From positions 1 through 35,316 of the forward strand of contig JAZRIW010000010.1 of assembly GCA_045645505.1 (NCBI GenBank): a stretch of 35,316 bases of DNA, written 5' to 3'. Of this stretch, positions 7,533 to 14,836 are shown piece by piece. The notes beneath the pieces were generated by a model. That model was given only the letters and a program-made list of their open reading frames with translations, was not told the DNA's origin and ran no database searches. Source of the DNA: Fumia sp045645505 (GTDB taxonomy: Bacteria; Bacillota; Clostridia; Oscillospirales; Ruminococcaceae). The translations under genes and the position numbers were made by a program. Numbering within the stretch: the stretch's first letter is position 1; each line of letters starts with the position of its first letter.

Positions 7533-7968
7533 TTTGTTGTTTGGAGCTTAATTTTTTTATTAAAGTAACAGAAGTACCTTTATCTAAAGATGAACGCACT
7601 TTTATTTTATCCATAAAAGATTGCATGACTGCAAAACCTAAGCCTGCACGTTCACCGGTGGTGCAGGTAGTATAAAGCGGTTCCATAGCTTTTTCGATAT
7701 CGGGTATGCCACAGCCATAGTCTTTTATTCTTATGTAGATTTTTCCGTCAGGATAAATACGTGCATTGATTAAAATTTTACCGAGGGAATTTTTGTATCC
7801 GTGTACGATTGCATTTGTAACCGCTTCGCTTACGGCAGTTTTTATATCCGATATTTCTTCTACAGTAGGGTCAAGTTGCACAAAGAAGGAAGTTACCGCA
7901 GACCTTGCAAAGCTTTCATTTGCAGAACGGCTTACAAAGGATAATGTCATTTCATTTAAAGCTTTCAT
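7525..7968 (-). CDS. spoIIAB: Anti-sigma F factor / serine kinase SpoIIAB, 147 aa
   Basis: GHKL-family protein kinase that binds SigF and also phosphorylates SpoIIAA. It shows the N-box 'SEAVTNAIVHGY' (47-58), the G1 box 'DYGCGIPD' (83-90), the ATP lid with 'TTGERAGLGFAVMQSFMD' (103-120) and a final beta strand 'GTSVTLIKK'. The preferred start is the ATG at 7968, preceded by AAAGGTGA; this gives an N terminus like that of B. subtilis SpoIIAB. An upstream GTG at 7977 overlaps that ribosome site. It lies between spoIIAA (18-bp gap) and sigF (8-bp overlap), the classic spoIIA order. Confidence 0.96.
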   Translation of the reverse strand: MKALNEMTLSFVSRSANESFARSAVTSFFVQLDPTVEEISDIKTAVSEAVTNAIVHGYKNSLGKILINARIYPDGKIYIRIKDYGCGIPDIEKAMEPLYTTCTTGERAGLGFAVMQSFMDKIKVRSSLDKGTSVTLIKKLSSKQQNA

Positions 7969-7986
7969 TTTTTTCACCTTTCTTTT

Positions 7987-8292
7987 TTATTTGATAATTG
8001 CAAGAAGCTCAAGTCCTGCTAATTTCATAATTTTTTTGATATAGGGAGAAGTGTTTATAATTTCAGTTTCTCCTCCTATTGATTTCATAAGCTTATACCT
8101 ACCCATAATAAGACCTATGCCGCTGCTGTCCATAAAAGAAATTTCTTTAAAATCCAATATAAGTTTTTGAGGCAAAGCACTTTCTATTGCACGGTCGATA
8201 GCTTGTCTCATTGTTGAGGCGGTGTGATGGTCAATATCTCCTGAGAGTAAAGCAGTGATAATTCCGTCTTCAAATATTGTGGTTACAGGCAT
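7987..8292 (-). CDS. spoIIAA: Anti-anti-sigma factor SpoIIAA, 101 aa
   Basis: STAS-domain protein that frees SigF by binding SpoIIAB when dephosphorylated by SpoIIE. The diagnostic segment is 'LDFKEISFMDSSGIGLIMGRY'; S56 after D55 corresponds to the phosphorylated serine S58 of the B. subtilis protein. Length is typical. The start has AGGAGGG seven bases upstream. It is the first gene of the three-gene spoIIA operon. No clear sigma-H promoter is visible in the 94 bp before it; that gap is filled by a palindromic terminator-like element (8319-8348). Confidence 0.95.
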   Translation of the reverse strand: MPVTTIFEDGIITALLSGDIDHHTASTMRQAIDRAIESALPQKLILDFKEISFMDSSGIGLIMGRYKLMKSIGGETEIINTSPYIKKIMKLAGLELLAIIK

Positions 8293-8318
8293 TATTATCC
8301 CTCCTTTTTTAAAAAAAT

Positions 8319-8348
8319 ATGCCGTATCCTATATATAGGATACGGCAT
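8319..8348 (-). terminator. Perfect 30-bp palindrome, terminator of the leu-metY operon
   Basis: Bases 8319-8348 form a perfect palindrome (a 13-bp stem with a TATA centre). On the minus strand it is followed by ATTTTTTT (8311-8318), so it should stop transcripts coming from metY. It lies only about 10-20 bp ahead of the spoIIAA ribosome site, so it also controls whether leu-operon transcripts can reach spoIIA. Confidence 0.8.
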
Positions 8349-8386
8349 TTACTTTAAAAAATATGTCGAAGAAAGAAAAGAACTTT

Positions 8387-9649
8387 TTAGATTTTTGCGA
8401 GAGCCTGTTCAATATCTTCAATAATATCGTCAACATTTTCAAGACCTACAGAGAATCTTACCATGCCTGCTTCAATTCCTGCAGCCACTAATTGTTCATC
8501 TGTAAGCTGGCGGTGAGTTTCACTTGCAGGATGTAATACGCAAGTGCGGATATCTGCAACATGTACCTCATTTGAAGCAAGTTTCAAGCTATCCATAAAT
8601 TTCATAGCAGCTTCTCTGCCACCTTTGATAATAATAGAAATTACACCACTGCAACCTTTAAGATATTTTTGCGCCAATTGATAGTTTTCGTCACCTTCAA
8701 GTCCGGGATAAATTACACTTTCAATTTTATCGCTTTTCTTAAAATATTTTGCAACAGCCATAGCGTTTTCGCAGTAGCGTTTCATTCTTACAGCTAATGT
8801 GTCAAGACCTAAATTTAATAAGAATGCAGAATGTGCAGCGGGATATACACCAAAATCTCTCATAAGCTGCATTCTTGCTTTTAATATATAAGCTAATTTT
8901 CCATATGTGCCTGTATAGGTGATTCCGTGATAGGATTCGTCAGGTTCACATAATTCCGGGAAATTACCGCAAGTCCAGTCAAACTTACCGCTGTCAACGA
9001 TTACACCGCCTACCTGAACTGCGTGACCGTCCATATACTTGGTTGTAGAATGGATTACAATATCAGCACCAAAATCAAAAGGTTTACAATGGATAGGTGT
9101 CGCAAAAGTATTATCTACAATTAAGGGTACATTATGTTTATGGGCTAATTTTGCGAATCTTTCGATGTCAAGTACAGTCAAAGCGGGATTTGCAATAGTT
9201 TCGCCAAAAACAGCTTTTGTATTTGGTTTAAAAGCTTTGTCAATTTCTTCGTCGGAAGAGTTTTTATCAATATAGATACATTCAATACCCATTTTTTTGA
9301 GGGTATAAGAGAATAAGTTTACTGTACCACCATAAATTTCGGTTGTGCTGATAAAACTGTCACCGGCACTACAGATATTGAGAATGGAAAGTAAAGTCGC
9401 AGCCTGACCTGAGGAGGTACACATAGCGCCTACACCGCCCTCAAGTTCGGCAATTTTATTTTCAACAGCCATAACGGTAGGGTTTGCAAATCTTGAATAA
9501 ATCAAAGATCTTGTGGGATCGTCAAAAACATTTGCTACTTCCTGAGTGGAATCATAAACGTAGGTTGTACTCTGAACAATCGGTACTACACGAGGTTCGG
9601 AATTTTTGGGATTATATCCTGCATGCAGGCATTTTGTTTCGTCTCTCAT
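8387..9649 (-). CDS. metY: O-acetylhomoserine sulfhydrylase, 420 aa
   Basis: PLP enzyme of the Cys/Met metabolism family that makes homocysteine (or methionine) from O-acetylhomoserine and a sulfur donor. The N terminus 'ETKCLHAGYNP' and 'PIVQSTTYVYDS', 'YSRFANPTVMAVENKIAELEGG', 'SSGQAATLLSILN', 'VDNTFATPIHCKPFDFGADIVIHSTTKYMDGH' with PLP-lysine K204, and a length of about 420 separate it from the shorter cystathionine gamma-synthases and lyases (about 380 aa). It starts 10 bp after leuB with its own AGGAGG, so it is the last gene of the T-box-controlled leu operon. A palindromic terminator follows its stop. An exact substrate preference (acetyl- against succinyl-homoserine) is not proven by sequence. 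Confidence 0.9.
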   Translation of the reverse strand: MRDETKCLHAGYNPKNSEPRVVPIVQSTTYVYDSTQEVANVFDDPTRSLIYSRFANPTVMAVENKIAELEGGVGAMCTSSGQAATLLSILNICSAGDSFISTTEIYGGTVNLFSYTLKKMGIECIYIDKNSSDEEIDKAFKPNTKAVFGETIANPALTVLDIERFAKLAHKHNVPLIVDNTFATPIHCKPFDFGADIVIHSTTKYMDGHAVQVGGVIVDSGKFDWTCGNFPELCEPDESYHGITYTGTYGKLAYILKARMQLMRDFGVYPAAHSAFLLNLGLDTLAVRMKRYCENAMAVAKYFKKSDKIESVIYPGLEGDENYQLAQKYLKGCSGVISIIIKGGREAAMKFMDSLKLASNEVHVADIRTCVLHPASETHRQLTDEQLVAAGIEAGMVRFSVGLENVDDIIEDIEQALAKI

Positions 9650-9659
9650 AATTTTCCTC

Positions 9660-10730
9660 CTATAAGTTTTCTAAAATTTTATCGCCCATTTCAGAGCAAG
9701 TAACACGTATCATATTTTCGCTCATAATATCTCCTGTACGGTATCCGTCATTTAAAGCTTTGTTTACTGCATTTTCAATATCATCAGCTTCTTTATCCAT
9801 ATCAAAGGAATATTTCAACATCATAGCGGCAGAGAGAATAGTGCCTATCGGATTTGCTAAATTCTGTCCTGCAATATCAGGAGCAGAGCCATGAATAGGT
9901 TCATACATACCTCTTGTTCCATCACCAAGACTTGAAGAAGGTATCATTCCGATAGAACCTGTTATCATACTTGCCTCATCGGATAAAATATCGCCAAAGA
10001 GGTTTTCAGTTACTACAACGTCAAACTGCGACGGATCTTTTACAAGTTGCATTGCTGTATTGTCAACTAACATATCGGTACAGGTAACATCGGGATATTC
10101 TTCTGCTACACGATGAACTACTTTTCTCCAGAGCCTTGAAGAGTCAAGTACATTAGCCTTGTCAACTGAGATAACTTTTTTACCGCGTTTTCTTGCAGTT
10201 ATAAAAGCAGTACGAGCTATTCTTTCAATCTCATGTTCGCTGTATGTCATAAGGTCTGTAGCAACTAATTCTCCGTTTTTTTCTTCGGTGATGTGGTCTC
10301 CGAAATATGCACCGCCGATAAGTTCACGTACCATAAGTAAATCGATACCTCTGTCAACAATTTCAGGCTTTAAAGGAGAAGCGCTGCTTAATTGAGGAAA
10401 GAGTTTTGCAGGTCTTAAATTTGCATAAAGTCCCATTGCGGAACGGATTTTTAAAAGTGCGGCTTCAGGACGGATGTTTTTGTCAACTCCATCCCATTTC
10501 GGACCACCAACAGCACCTAAAAGTACGCTGTCACAGTCAAGACACTTTTTAAGGCTTTCTTCAGGAAGTGAAGTGCCATATTTATCAATAGCACAACCAC
10601 CTGCATCTATTTCCTGATAGTTAAAAGTATGACCATATTTGTCGGCAATTTTATCTAATACGCGGAGAGCTTGTGTGACGATTTCAGGTCCGATACCGTC
10701 ACCTTTGATTACGGTAATGGTTTTATTCAT
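9660..10730 (-). CDS. leuB: 3-isopropylmalate dehydrogenase, 356 aa
   Basis: NAD-dependent oxidative decarboxylation of 3-isopropylmalate to 2-ketoisocaproate, third step of leucine synthesis. Motifs: 'VIKGDGIGPEIV' at the N terminus, 'LLKIRSAMGLYANLRPAKLFP', 'LLMVRELIGGAYFG' (the substrate loop typical of LeuB rather than isocitrate dehydrogenase), 'VTENLFGDILSDEASMITGSIG' for Mg2+ binding and 'EPIHGSAPDIAGQNLANPIG' for the NAD site. Length matches the family. It lies between leuD (14 bp) and metY (10 bp) in one transcript. Confidence 0.97.
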   Translation of the reverse strand: MNKTITVIKGDGIGPEIVTQALRVLDKIADKYGHTFNYQEIDAGGCAIDKYGTSLPEESLKKCLDCDSVLLGAVGGPKWDGVDKNIRPEAALLKIRSAMGLYANLRPAKLFPQLSSASPLKPEIVDRGIDLLMVRELIGGAYFGDHITEEKNGELVATDLMTYSEHEIERIARTAFITARKRGKKVISVDKANVLDSSRLWRKVVHRVAEEYPDVTCTDMLVDNTAMQLVKDPSQFDVVVTENLFGDILSDEASMITGSIGMIPSSSLGDGTRGMYEPIHGSAPDIAGQNLANPIGTILSAAMMLKYSFDMDKEADDIENAVNKALNDGYRTGDIMSENMIRVTCSEMGDKILENL

Positions 10731-10744
10731 AGAAAAGATCCTTC

Positions 10745-11227
10745 CTATTTTTTAATTGAATTTAAAAGCCCACCCTTATTGATAATATCCTTGATAAAAT
10801 CAGGGAAGGGTTCAGCTTTATATTTTTCATTTTTAGTGATGTTTGTGATGACACCTGAATCAAAGTCAATATAAACTTCGTCTCCTGTGTCTATTTTTTC
10901 ACTTGCTTCTTCGCATTCTAAAATAGCAAGTCCGATATTTATCGCATTACGATAAAAAATTCTGGCAAAGGTTTTTGCAATTACGCAGGAAACACCTGCG
11001 GCTTTAATAGCGATAGGTGCGTGTTCACGGGAAGAACCGCAACCAAAATTGAGTCCGGCAACAATAATGTCAGAGGGCTTAACCTTTTTGACAAAATCCT
11101 TGTCGATGTCTTCCATACAATGAGAAGCTAATTCTTTATGATCGGCGGTGTTTAAATATCGTGCCGGAATAATGACATCGGTATCTACATTGTCTTTAAA
11201 TTTATGTGCAAATCCTTTTGTGTTCAT
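10745..11227 (-). CDS. leuD: 3-isopropylmalate dehydratase, small subunit, 160 aa
   Basis: Swivel subunit of isopropylmalate isomerase, works with LeuC. The N-terminal 'DNVDTDVIIPARYLN' and the substrate-binding 'GLNFGCGSSREHAPIAIKAAGV' (59-79) are diagnostic. At 160 residues it belongs to the short LeuD class of clostridia and archaea, matching the short LeuC next door (12-bp gap). The ATG has AAAGGAGG upstream. Confidence 0.96.
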   Translation of the reverse strand: MNTKGFAHKFKDNVDTDVIIPARYLNTADHKELASHCMEDIDKDFVKKVKPSDIIVAGLNFGCGSSREHAPIAIKAAGVSCVIAKTFARIFYRNAINIGLAILECEEASEKIDTGDEVYIDFDSGVITNITKNEKYKAEPFPDFIKDIINKGGLLNSIKK

Positions 11228-11239
11228 ATATATCCTCCT

Positions 11240-12493
11240 TTATTCCGGTTTTGCAATTTTTCCTGCAATAGCAGAAGCAGCTGCTACCTCAGGACTTGCA
11301 AGATATACTTCTGAATCTACGTGCCCCATTCGTCCTACGAAATTGCGGTTTGTGGTAGCAACGGCACGTTCACCTTCTGCCAAAATTCCCATATATCCAC
11401 CGAGACAAGGTCCGCAAGTAGGAGTGGAAACCACACAACCTGCATTAATAAAAATTTCAAGATAGCCTAATTTCAAAGCTTCTTTATAAATATGCTGTGT
11501 AGCGGGGATTATTATACAACGTACATTTTTTGCAATATGTTTGCCTTTGAGAATTTCGGCTGCAACAGCTAAATCTGAAAGACGGCCATTGGTGCAAGAA
11601 CCGATAACAACCTGATCAATTACTACATCACCGATTTCATCAAAAGTTTTTGTGTTTTCCGGCAGATGCGGAAAAGCAACGGTAGGAGTGATTTTTGAAA
11701 GGTCTATGTCTATAACTTTTTCATATCCTGCATCAGGGTCTGCCTTATAAGTATTAAACGGGCGATCAACGCGTCCTTTTACATATTCTAAAGTAACTTC
11801 GTCAACATCAAATATACCATTTTTAGCACCGGCCTCGATAGCCATATTTGCCATACAAAGGCGGTCGTCCATAGTGAGGTTTTTAAGCCCTTCGCCTGTG
11901 AATTCCATTGATTTATATAAAGCTCCATCAACGCCTATCATACCGATAATGTGCAAAATAACATCTTTTCCGCTAACCCATTTCTGAAGCTTTCCTGTGA
12001 GGTTAAATTTGATTGCAGAGGGAACTTTGAACCAAGCTTCTCCTGTTGCCATTCCTGCCGCCATATCGGTGGAACCGACACCGGTTGAAAAAGCTCCTAA
12101 CGCACCATAGGTGCAAGTGTGTGAGTCAGCACCGATTATAAGTTCACCGGGGCCTACTAACCCTTTTTCTGGTAACAGGGCATGTTCAATTCCCATTTCG
12201 CCTACGTCATAATAATTTTTCACATTGAATTTTTTTGCGAAAGTGCGGCATTGTTTACATTGTTCAGCGGCTTTTATATCTTTGTTAGGAGCGAAGTGGT
12301 CCATTACAAGAGAAATTTTGTCTGTATGAAAAATCCCGTCAAAGTCTGCTTTGTTAAATTCATTTATGGCAACCGGAGATGTAATATCATTTCCAAGTAC
12401 CATATCAAGCTTTGCTTTGATAAGCTGGCCTGCTTTTACGCTTTCAAGACCTGCGTGTGCGGCAAGGATTTTTTGAGTCATTGTCATTGCCAT
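11240..12493 (-). CDS. leuC: 3-isopropylmalate dehydratase, large subunit, 417 aa
   Basis: Aconitase-family [4Fe-4S] subunit converting 2- to 3-isopropylmalate with LeuD. Three cluster-binding cysteines are visible: C300 in 'VIGSCTNGRLSDL' and C360/C363 in 'STPTCGPCLGG'. 'MDHFAPNKDIKAAEQC' and 'GADSHTCTYGALGAFSTGVGSTDMA' are typical of the family. The 417-residue length marks the short class, distinct from the 466-residue enteric type. The first of three closely spaced ATGs is chosen because AAGGAGGT lies seven bases before it. The upstream gene leuA ends 13 bp before. Confidence 0.96.
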   Translation of the reverse strand: MAMTMTQKILAAHAGLESVKAGQLIKAKLDMVLGNDITSPVAINEFNKADFDGIFHTDKISLVMDHFAPNKDIKAAEQCKQCRTFAKKFNVKNYYDVGEMGIEHALLPEKGLVGPGELIIGADSHTCTYGALGAFSTGVGSTDMAAGMATGEAWFKVPSAIKFNLTGKLQKWVSGKDVILHIIGMIGVDGALYKSMEFTGEGLKNLTMDDRLCMANMAIEAGAKNGIFDVDEVTLEYVKGRVDRPFNTYKADPDAGYEKVIDIDLSKITPTVAFPHLPENTKTFDEIGDVVIDQVVIGSCTNGRLSDLAVAAEILKGKHIAKNVRCIIIPATQHIYKEALKLGYLEIFINAGCVVSTPTCGPCLGGYMGILAEGERAVATTNRNFVGRMGHVDSEVYLASPEVAAASAIAGKIAKPE

Positions 12494-12506
12494 TATAATA
12501 ACCTCC

Positions 12507-14165
12507 TTATTTTATGCGGTTAACTGCACTGAAGAGTGCATTGATTGAAGCGGCGATAATATCGTCGTGAATACCGGCACCCCATATTGTTTTACCATTT
12601 GGAATAGTTACGCCTACATATGCGATAGCTTGTGAGCCGGAGCCCTCTTCCAGAGCGTGTTCTTTATATGTAAGATTTGCAAAATCAATATTAAGGTTTG
12701 ACTTAATGGCGTTGTTGACAGAGTTAAGACGTCCGTTTCCTTTGCCTTTGATTGATTTAATTTCGCCGTTAAACTTAATTGTAAGGTCAACTGTTACTTC
12801 GTTGTCTCTTGTAAAGTGGTAATCGATAAGTTTAAGAGGAGTATTGATGTTGACATATTCCTCGTGGAAAATATCGTAAACTTCTTTCGGCATAAGTTCC
12901 TTGTGGTTATGGTCAGAAACACCTTTAACGATATATCCGAAATCTTCACGCATTTTAGGCGGTAAATCGTAGCCGAAATTCTGCTCCATAAGATAACCGA
13001 TTCCACCTTTGCCTGATTGACTGTTGATACGGATAACGTCGGTTTCATATACTCTTCCGACATCTTTGGGATCGATGGGGAGATATGGAACTGTCCAGGT
13101 GGAGCAGTTTTTCTCTTCACGCCACTTCATACCTTTTGCAATAGCATCCTGATGTGAGCCTGAAAAAGCTGCAAATACAAGCTGACCGCTGTATGGTTGA
13201 CGTTCATATACATGCATTCGTGTTACGCGTTCATAAAGTTCAGTAATTTCAGGAAGATTTGTGAAATCGAGTAATGGATCAACACCATGAGAATACATAT
13301 TAAGTCCCAAGGTAATGATATCAACGTTACCGGTTCTTTCTCCGTTGCCGAAAAGTGTACCTTCAATACGATCAGCACCTGCCAAAAGTCCCAATTCGGA
13401 GTCTGCAATTGCACAGCCTCTGTCATTATGAGGGTGAAGTGAAACGATAACATTTTCGCGATATTTAAGATTATCGCACATAAACTCTACCTGATTTGCG
13501 TAAACATGCGGCATTGACATTGAAACAGTTACGGGAAGATTTATAATCACTTTATTTTCCGGTGTGGGTTTTAAAATATCTAAAACCTTGTTACAGATTT
13601 CCAAAGCAAAATCCATCTCGGTACCTGTAAAACTTTCGGGGGAGTATTCAAATTTGAAATTGCCCTCGGTTTCTTTTGCATATTTATTTAAAAGTTCGGC
13701 ACCCATTACTGCAATGTCGATGATTTCTTCTTTTGATTTTTTGAAAACCTGCTCACGTTGTGCTACTGAAGTTGAGTTGTAAAGATGCACTACTGCACTT
13801 TTTGCACCTTTTAATGCTTCAAATGTTTTCTTGATAATATGCTCTCTTGATTGAGTCAATACCTGAATTGTAACATCGTCGGGGATAAGATTTTGCTCAA
13901 TAAGAGTTCTCAAAAAGGTGTATTCAGTTTCGGAAGCAGCGGGAAAACCAACTTCAATTTCCTTAAAACCTATTTTTACAAGTAATTTAAAAAATTCAAT
14001 TTTTTCTTCTAAACTCATAGGAATAATCAATGATTGATTTCCGTCACGCAAGTCAACACTACACCAGATGGGTGCTTTATCGATATAATCTTTTTTTGTC
14101 CACTTCATTTCATTTGTAGGTGGGAGAAAATACCCTTTTTGATATTTGTTTACATTTTTCATCAT
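12507..14165 (-). CDS. leuA: 2-isopropylmalate synthase (actinobacterial/yeast-type LeuA), 552 aa
   Basis: Condenses acetyl-CoA with 2-ketoisovalerate, the committed step of leucine synthesis. The HMGL-like TIM barrel begins at 'APIWCSVDLRDGNQSLIIPM' (31-50) with metal-ligand D38/D41 context, 'IGFKEIEVGFPAASETEY', and 'VSLHPHNDRGCAIADSELGLLAGADRIEGTLFGNGERTGN'. The C-terminal regulatory domain is present ('NSVNNAIKSNL', 'AIAYVGVTIPNG'). 'PIWCSVDLRDGNQ' and the length place it in the long yeast/actinobacterial LeuA class, not the common 500-residue bacterial class. The frame is open further upstream to 14318, but that part is the T-box RNA; the ATG at 14165, preceded by AGGAAG, is the true start. 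First gene of leuACDB-metY. Confidence 0.95.
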   Translation of the reverse strand: MMKNVNKYQKGYFLPPTNEMKWTKKDYIDKAPIWCSVDLRDGNQSLIIPMSLEEKIEFFKLLVKIGFKEIEVGFPAASETEYTFLRTLIEQNLIPDDVTIQVLTQSREHIIKKTFEALKGAKSAVVHLYNSTSVAQREQVFKKSKEEIIDIAVMGAELLNKYAKETEGNFKFEYSPESFTGTEMDFALEICNKVLDILKPTPENKVIINLPVTVSMSMPHVYANQVEFMCDNLKYRENVIVSLHPHNDRGCAIADSELGLLAGADRIEGTLFGNGERTGNVDIITLGLNMYSHGVDPLLDFTNLPEITELYERVTRMHVYERQPYSGQLVFAAFSGSHQDAIAKGMKWREEKNCSTWTVPYLPIDPKDVGRVYETDVIRINSQSGKGGIGYLMEQNFGYDLPPKMREDFGYIVKGVSDHNHKELMPKEVYDIFHEEYVNINTPLKLIDYHFTRDNEVTVDLTIKFNGEIKSIKGKGNGRLNSVNNAIKSNLNIDFANLTYKEHALEEGSGSQAIAYVGVTIPNGKTIWGAGIHDDIIAASINALFSAVNRIK

Positions 14166-14236
14166 TTTTGGTCTTCCTTTCTTTTTAGTGCCGACAGTTT
14201 TATCGACATTGATACGATAGGAACGGTCTCTATAAT

Positions 14237-14276
14237 AAAAAACGCCCTCGTTTCCCATTATCGAGAAACGAAAGCG
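14237..14276 (-). terminator. T-box terminator (attenuator) hairpin
   Basis: A 12-bp stem with two G-U pairs, 14265-14276 with 14243-14254, 10-nt loop, then TTTTTT (14237-14242) on the minus strand. It is mutually exclusive with the antiterminator formed by the neighbouring T-box motif. Confidence 0.9.
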
Positions 14277-14515
14277 ACACTTCCGCGGTACCATTCTCAT
14301 TGATGCATTTGCATCCACTTTATCGTATCAGCCTTTTTGGCGAATACTGCTCCTATGATAACGGTGGAGACCCCGTTCACTCCTAATAGCCATAAAGCGT
14401 TCAGGTGACTGCTCAAGGGTGAGTTCGTATTATCCCGGGTACTGTCTTACACCAACCGACAGCTCTCTGAAACTCCAAAAGAAGATACTTGTTCCCTGTC
14501 AAAGCATTTAATAAT
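14237..14515 (-). promoter_or_regulatory. Leucine-specific T-box leader (tRNA-sensing riboswitch)
   Basis: The transcript between promoter and leuA carries T-box hallmarks. Stem I has an apical CTGTC/GACAG stem (14442-14446 with 14458-14462). The specifier region reads GAACTCACC on the minus strand, with the CTC Leu codon at 14421-14423. The antiterminator T-box motif AATGGTACCGCGG is at 14283-14295, whose TGG-containing bulge pairs with the tRNA CCA end, and a competing terminator hairpin follows at once. Uncharged tRNA-Leu should allow read-through into leuACDB-metY. The ends given are predicted. Confidence 0.93.
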
Positions 14516-14521
14516 ACTAAA

Positions 14522-14550
14522 ATTATACGACTGTAAAAGAGATTTGTCAA
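14522..14550 (-). promoter_or_regulatory. Consensus sigma-A promoter of the leu operon
   Basis: Perfect consensus on the minus strand: TTGACA (14545-14550), 17-bp spacer, TATAAT (14522-14527). A strong constitutive start fits control by attenuation at the T-box. Confidence 0.93.
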
Positions 14551-14589
14551 TAGGTGTTTTAAGATAATTTTTATTTTTTGATAATTTTA

Positions 14590-14598
14590 TGATATAAT
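14590..14598 (+). promoter_or_regulatory. Extended -10 promoter for the Cys-rich membrane protein
   Basis: TGA followed by TATAAT (14593-14598), no clear -35, about 30 bp before the ATG at 14629. It diverges from the leu promoter. Confidence 0.6.
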
Positions 14599-14628
14599 AA
14601 GATGAAGTTGACTTTAGGAGGATTTTAA

Positions 14629-14784
14629 ATGGTTAATGTTATAATTATTCTTGTGTTGATTATACTTGTGGTTTTTGCTATACGATATATATATAAGCAG
14701 AAGAAAAAAGGTAAATGTGCAGGTTGTCCTCATTCAGATAAATGTAATCTTAAAAACTGTGATGAGATGGAAGAAAAAATATAA
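14629..14784 (+). CDS. FeoB-associated Cys-rich membrane protein, 51 aa
   Basis: Short gene with an AGGAGG ribosome site. The translation begins with a single membrane helix (MVNVIIILVLIILVVFAIRY, 1-20), then a basic stretch (KQKKKGK) and a cytoplasmic tail with four cysteines, CAGCPHSDKC plus one more (C30, C33, C39, C44). This one-helix plus CxxC...C...C architecture is that of the FeoB-associated family, thought to help ferrous iron uptake. No feoA or feoB is next to it here, so it is an orphan copy. It has its own promoter and ends at a strong terminator, so it is a stand-alone unit. The neighbouring perR operon also concerns iron and oxygen. Confidence 0.8.
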   Translation: MVNVIIILVLIILVVFAIRYIYKQKKKGKCAGCPHSDKCNLKNCDEMEEKI

Positions 14785-14787
14785 AGA

Positions 14788-14822
14788 AAACACCGCTGAC
14801 AGGGCAGTTGTCAGCGGTGTTT
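14788..14822. terminator. Bidirectional terminator between convergent genes
   Basis: A 14-bp perfect stem (14788-14801 with 14809-14822, loop GGGCAGT). The minus side continues into TTCTTTATATTTTT, so it ends the perR operon; the plus side, after the Cys-rich gene, is less T-rich. Confidence 0.8.
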
Positions 14823-14836
14823 CATATTAAATTGTA

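Noticed and set aside
8319..8348. Perfect palindrome as a transposon end or integration site
   Set aside because: No transposase, target duplication or second copy is seen; the T-run on the minus strand after metY explains it as a terminator.
14166..14318. 51-codon N-terminal extension of leuA
   Set aside because: The open frame runs through the T-box motif and terminator hairpin; the real ATG at 14165 has a ribosome site and gives the family N terminus.
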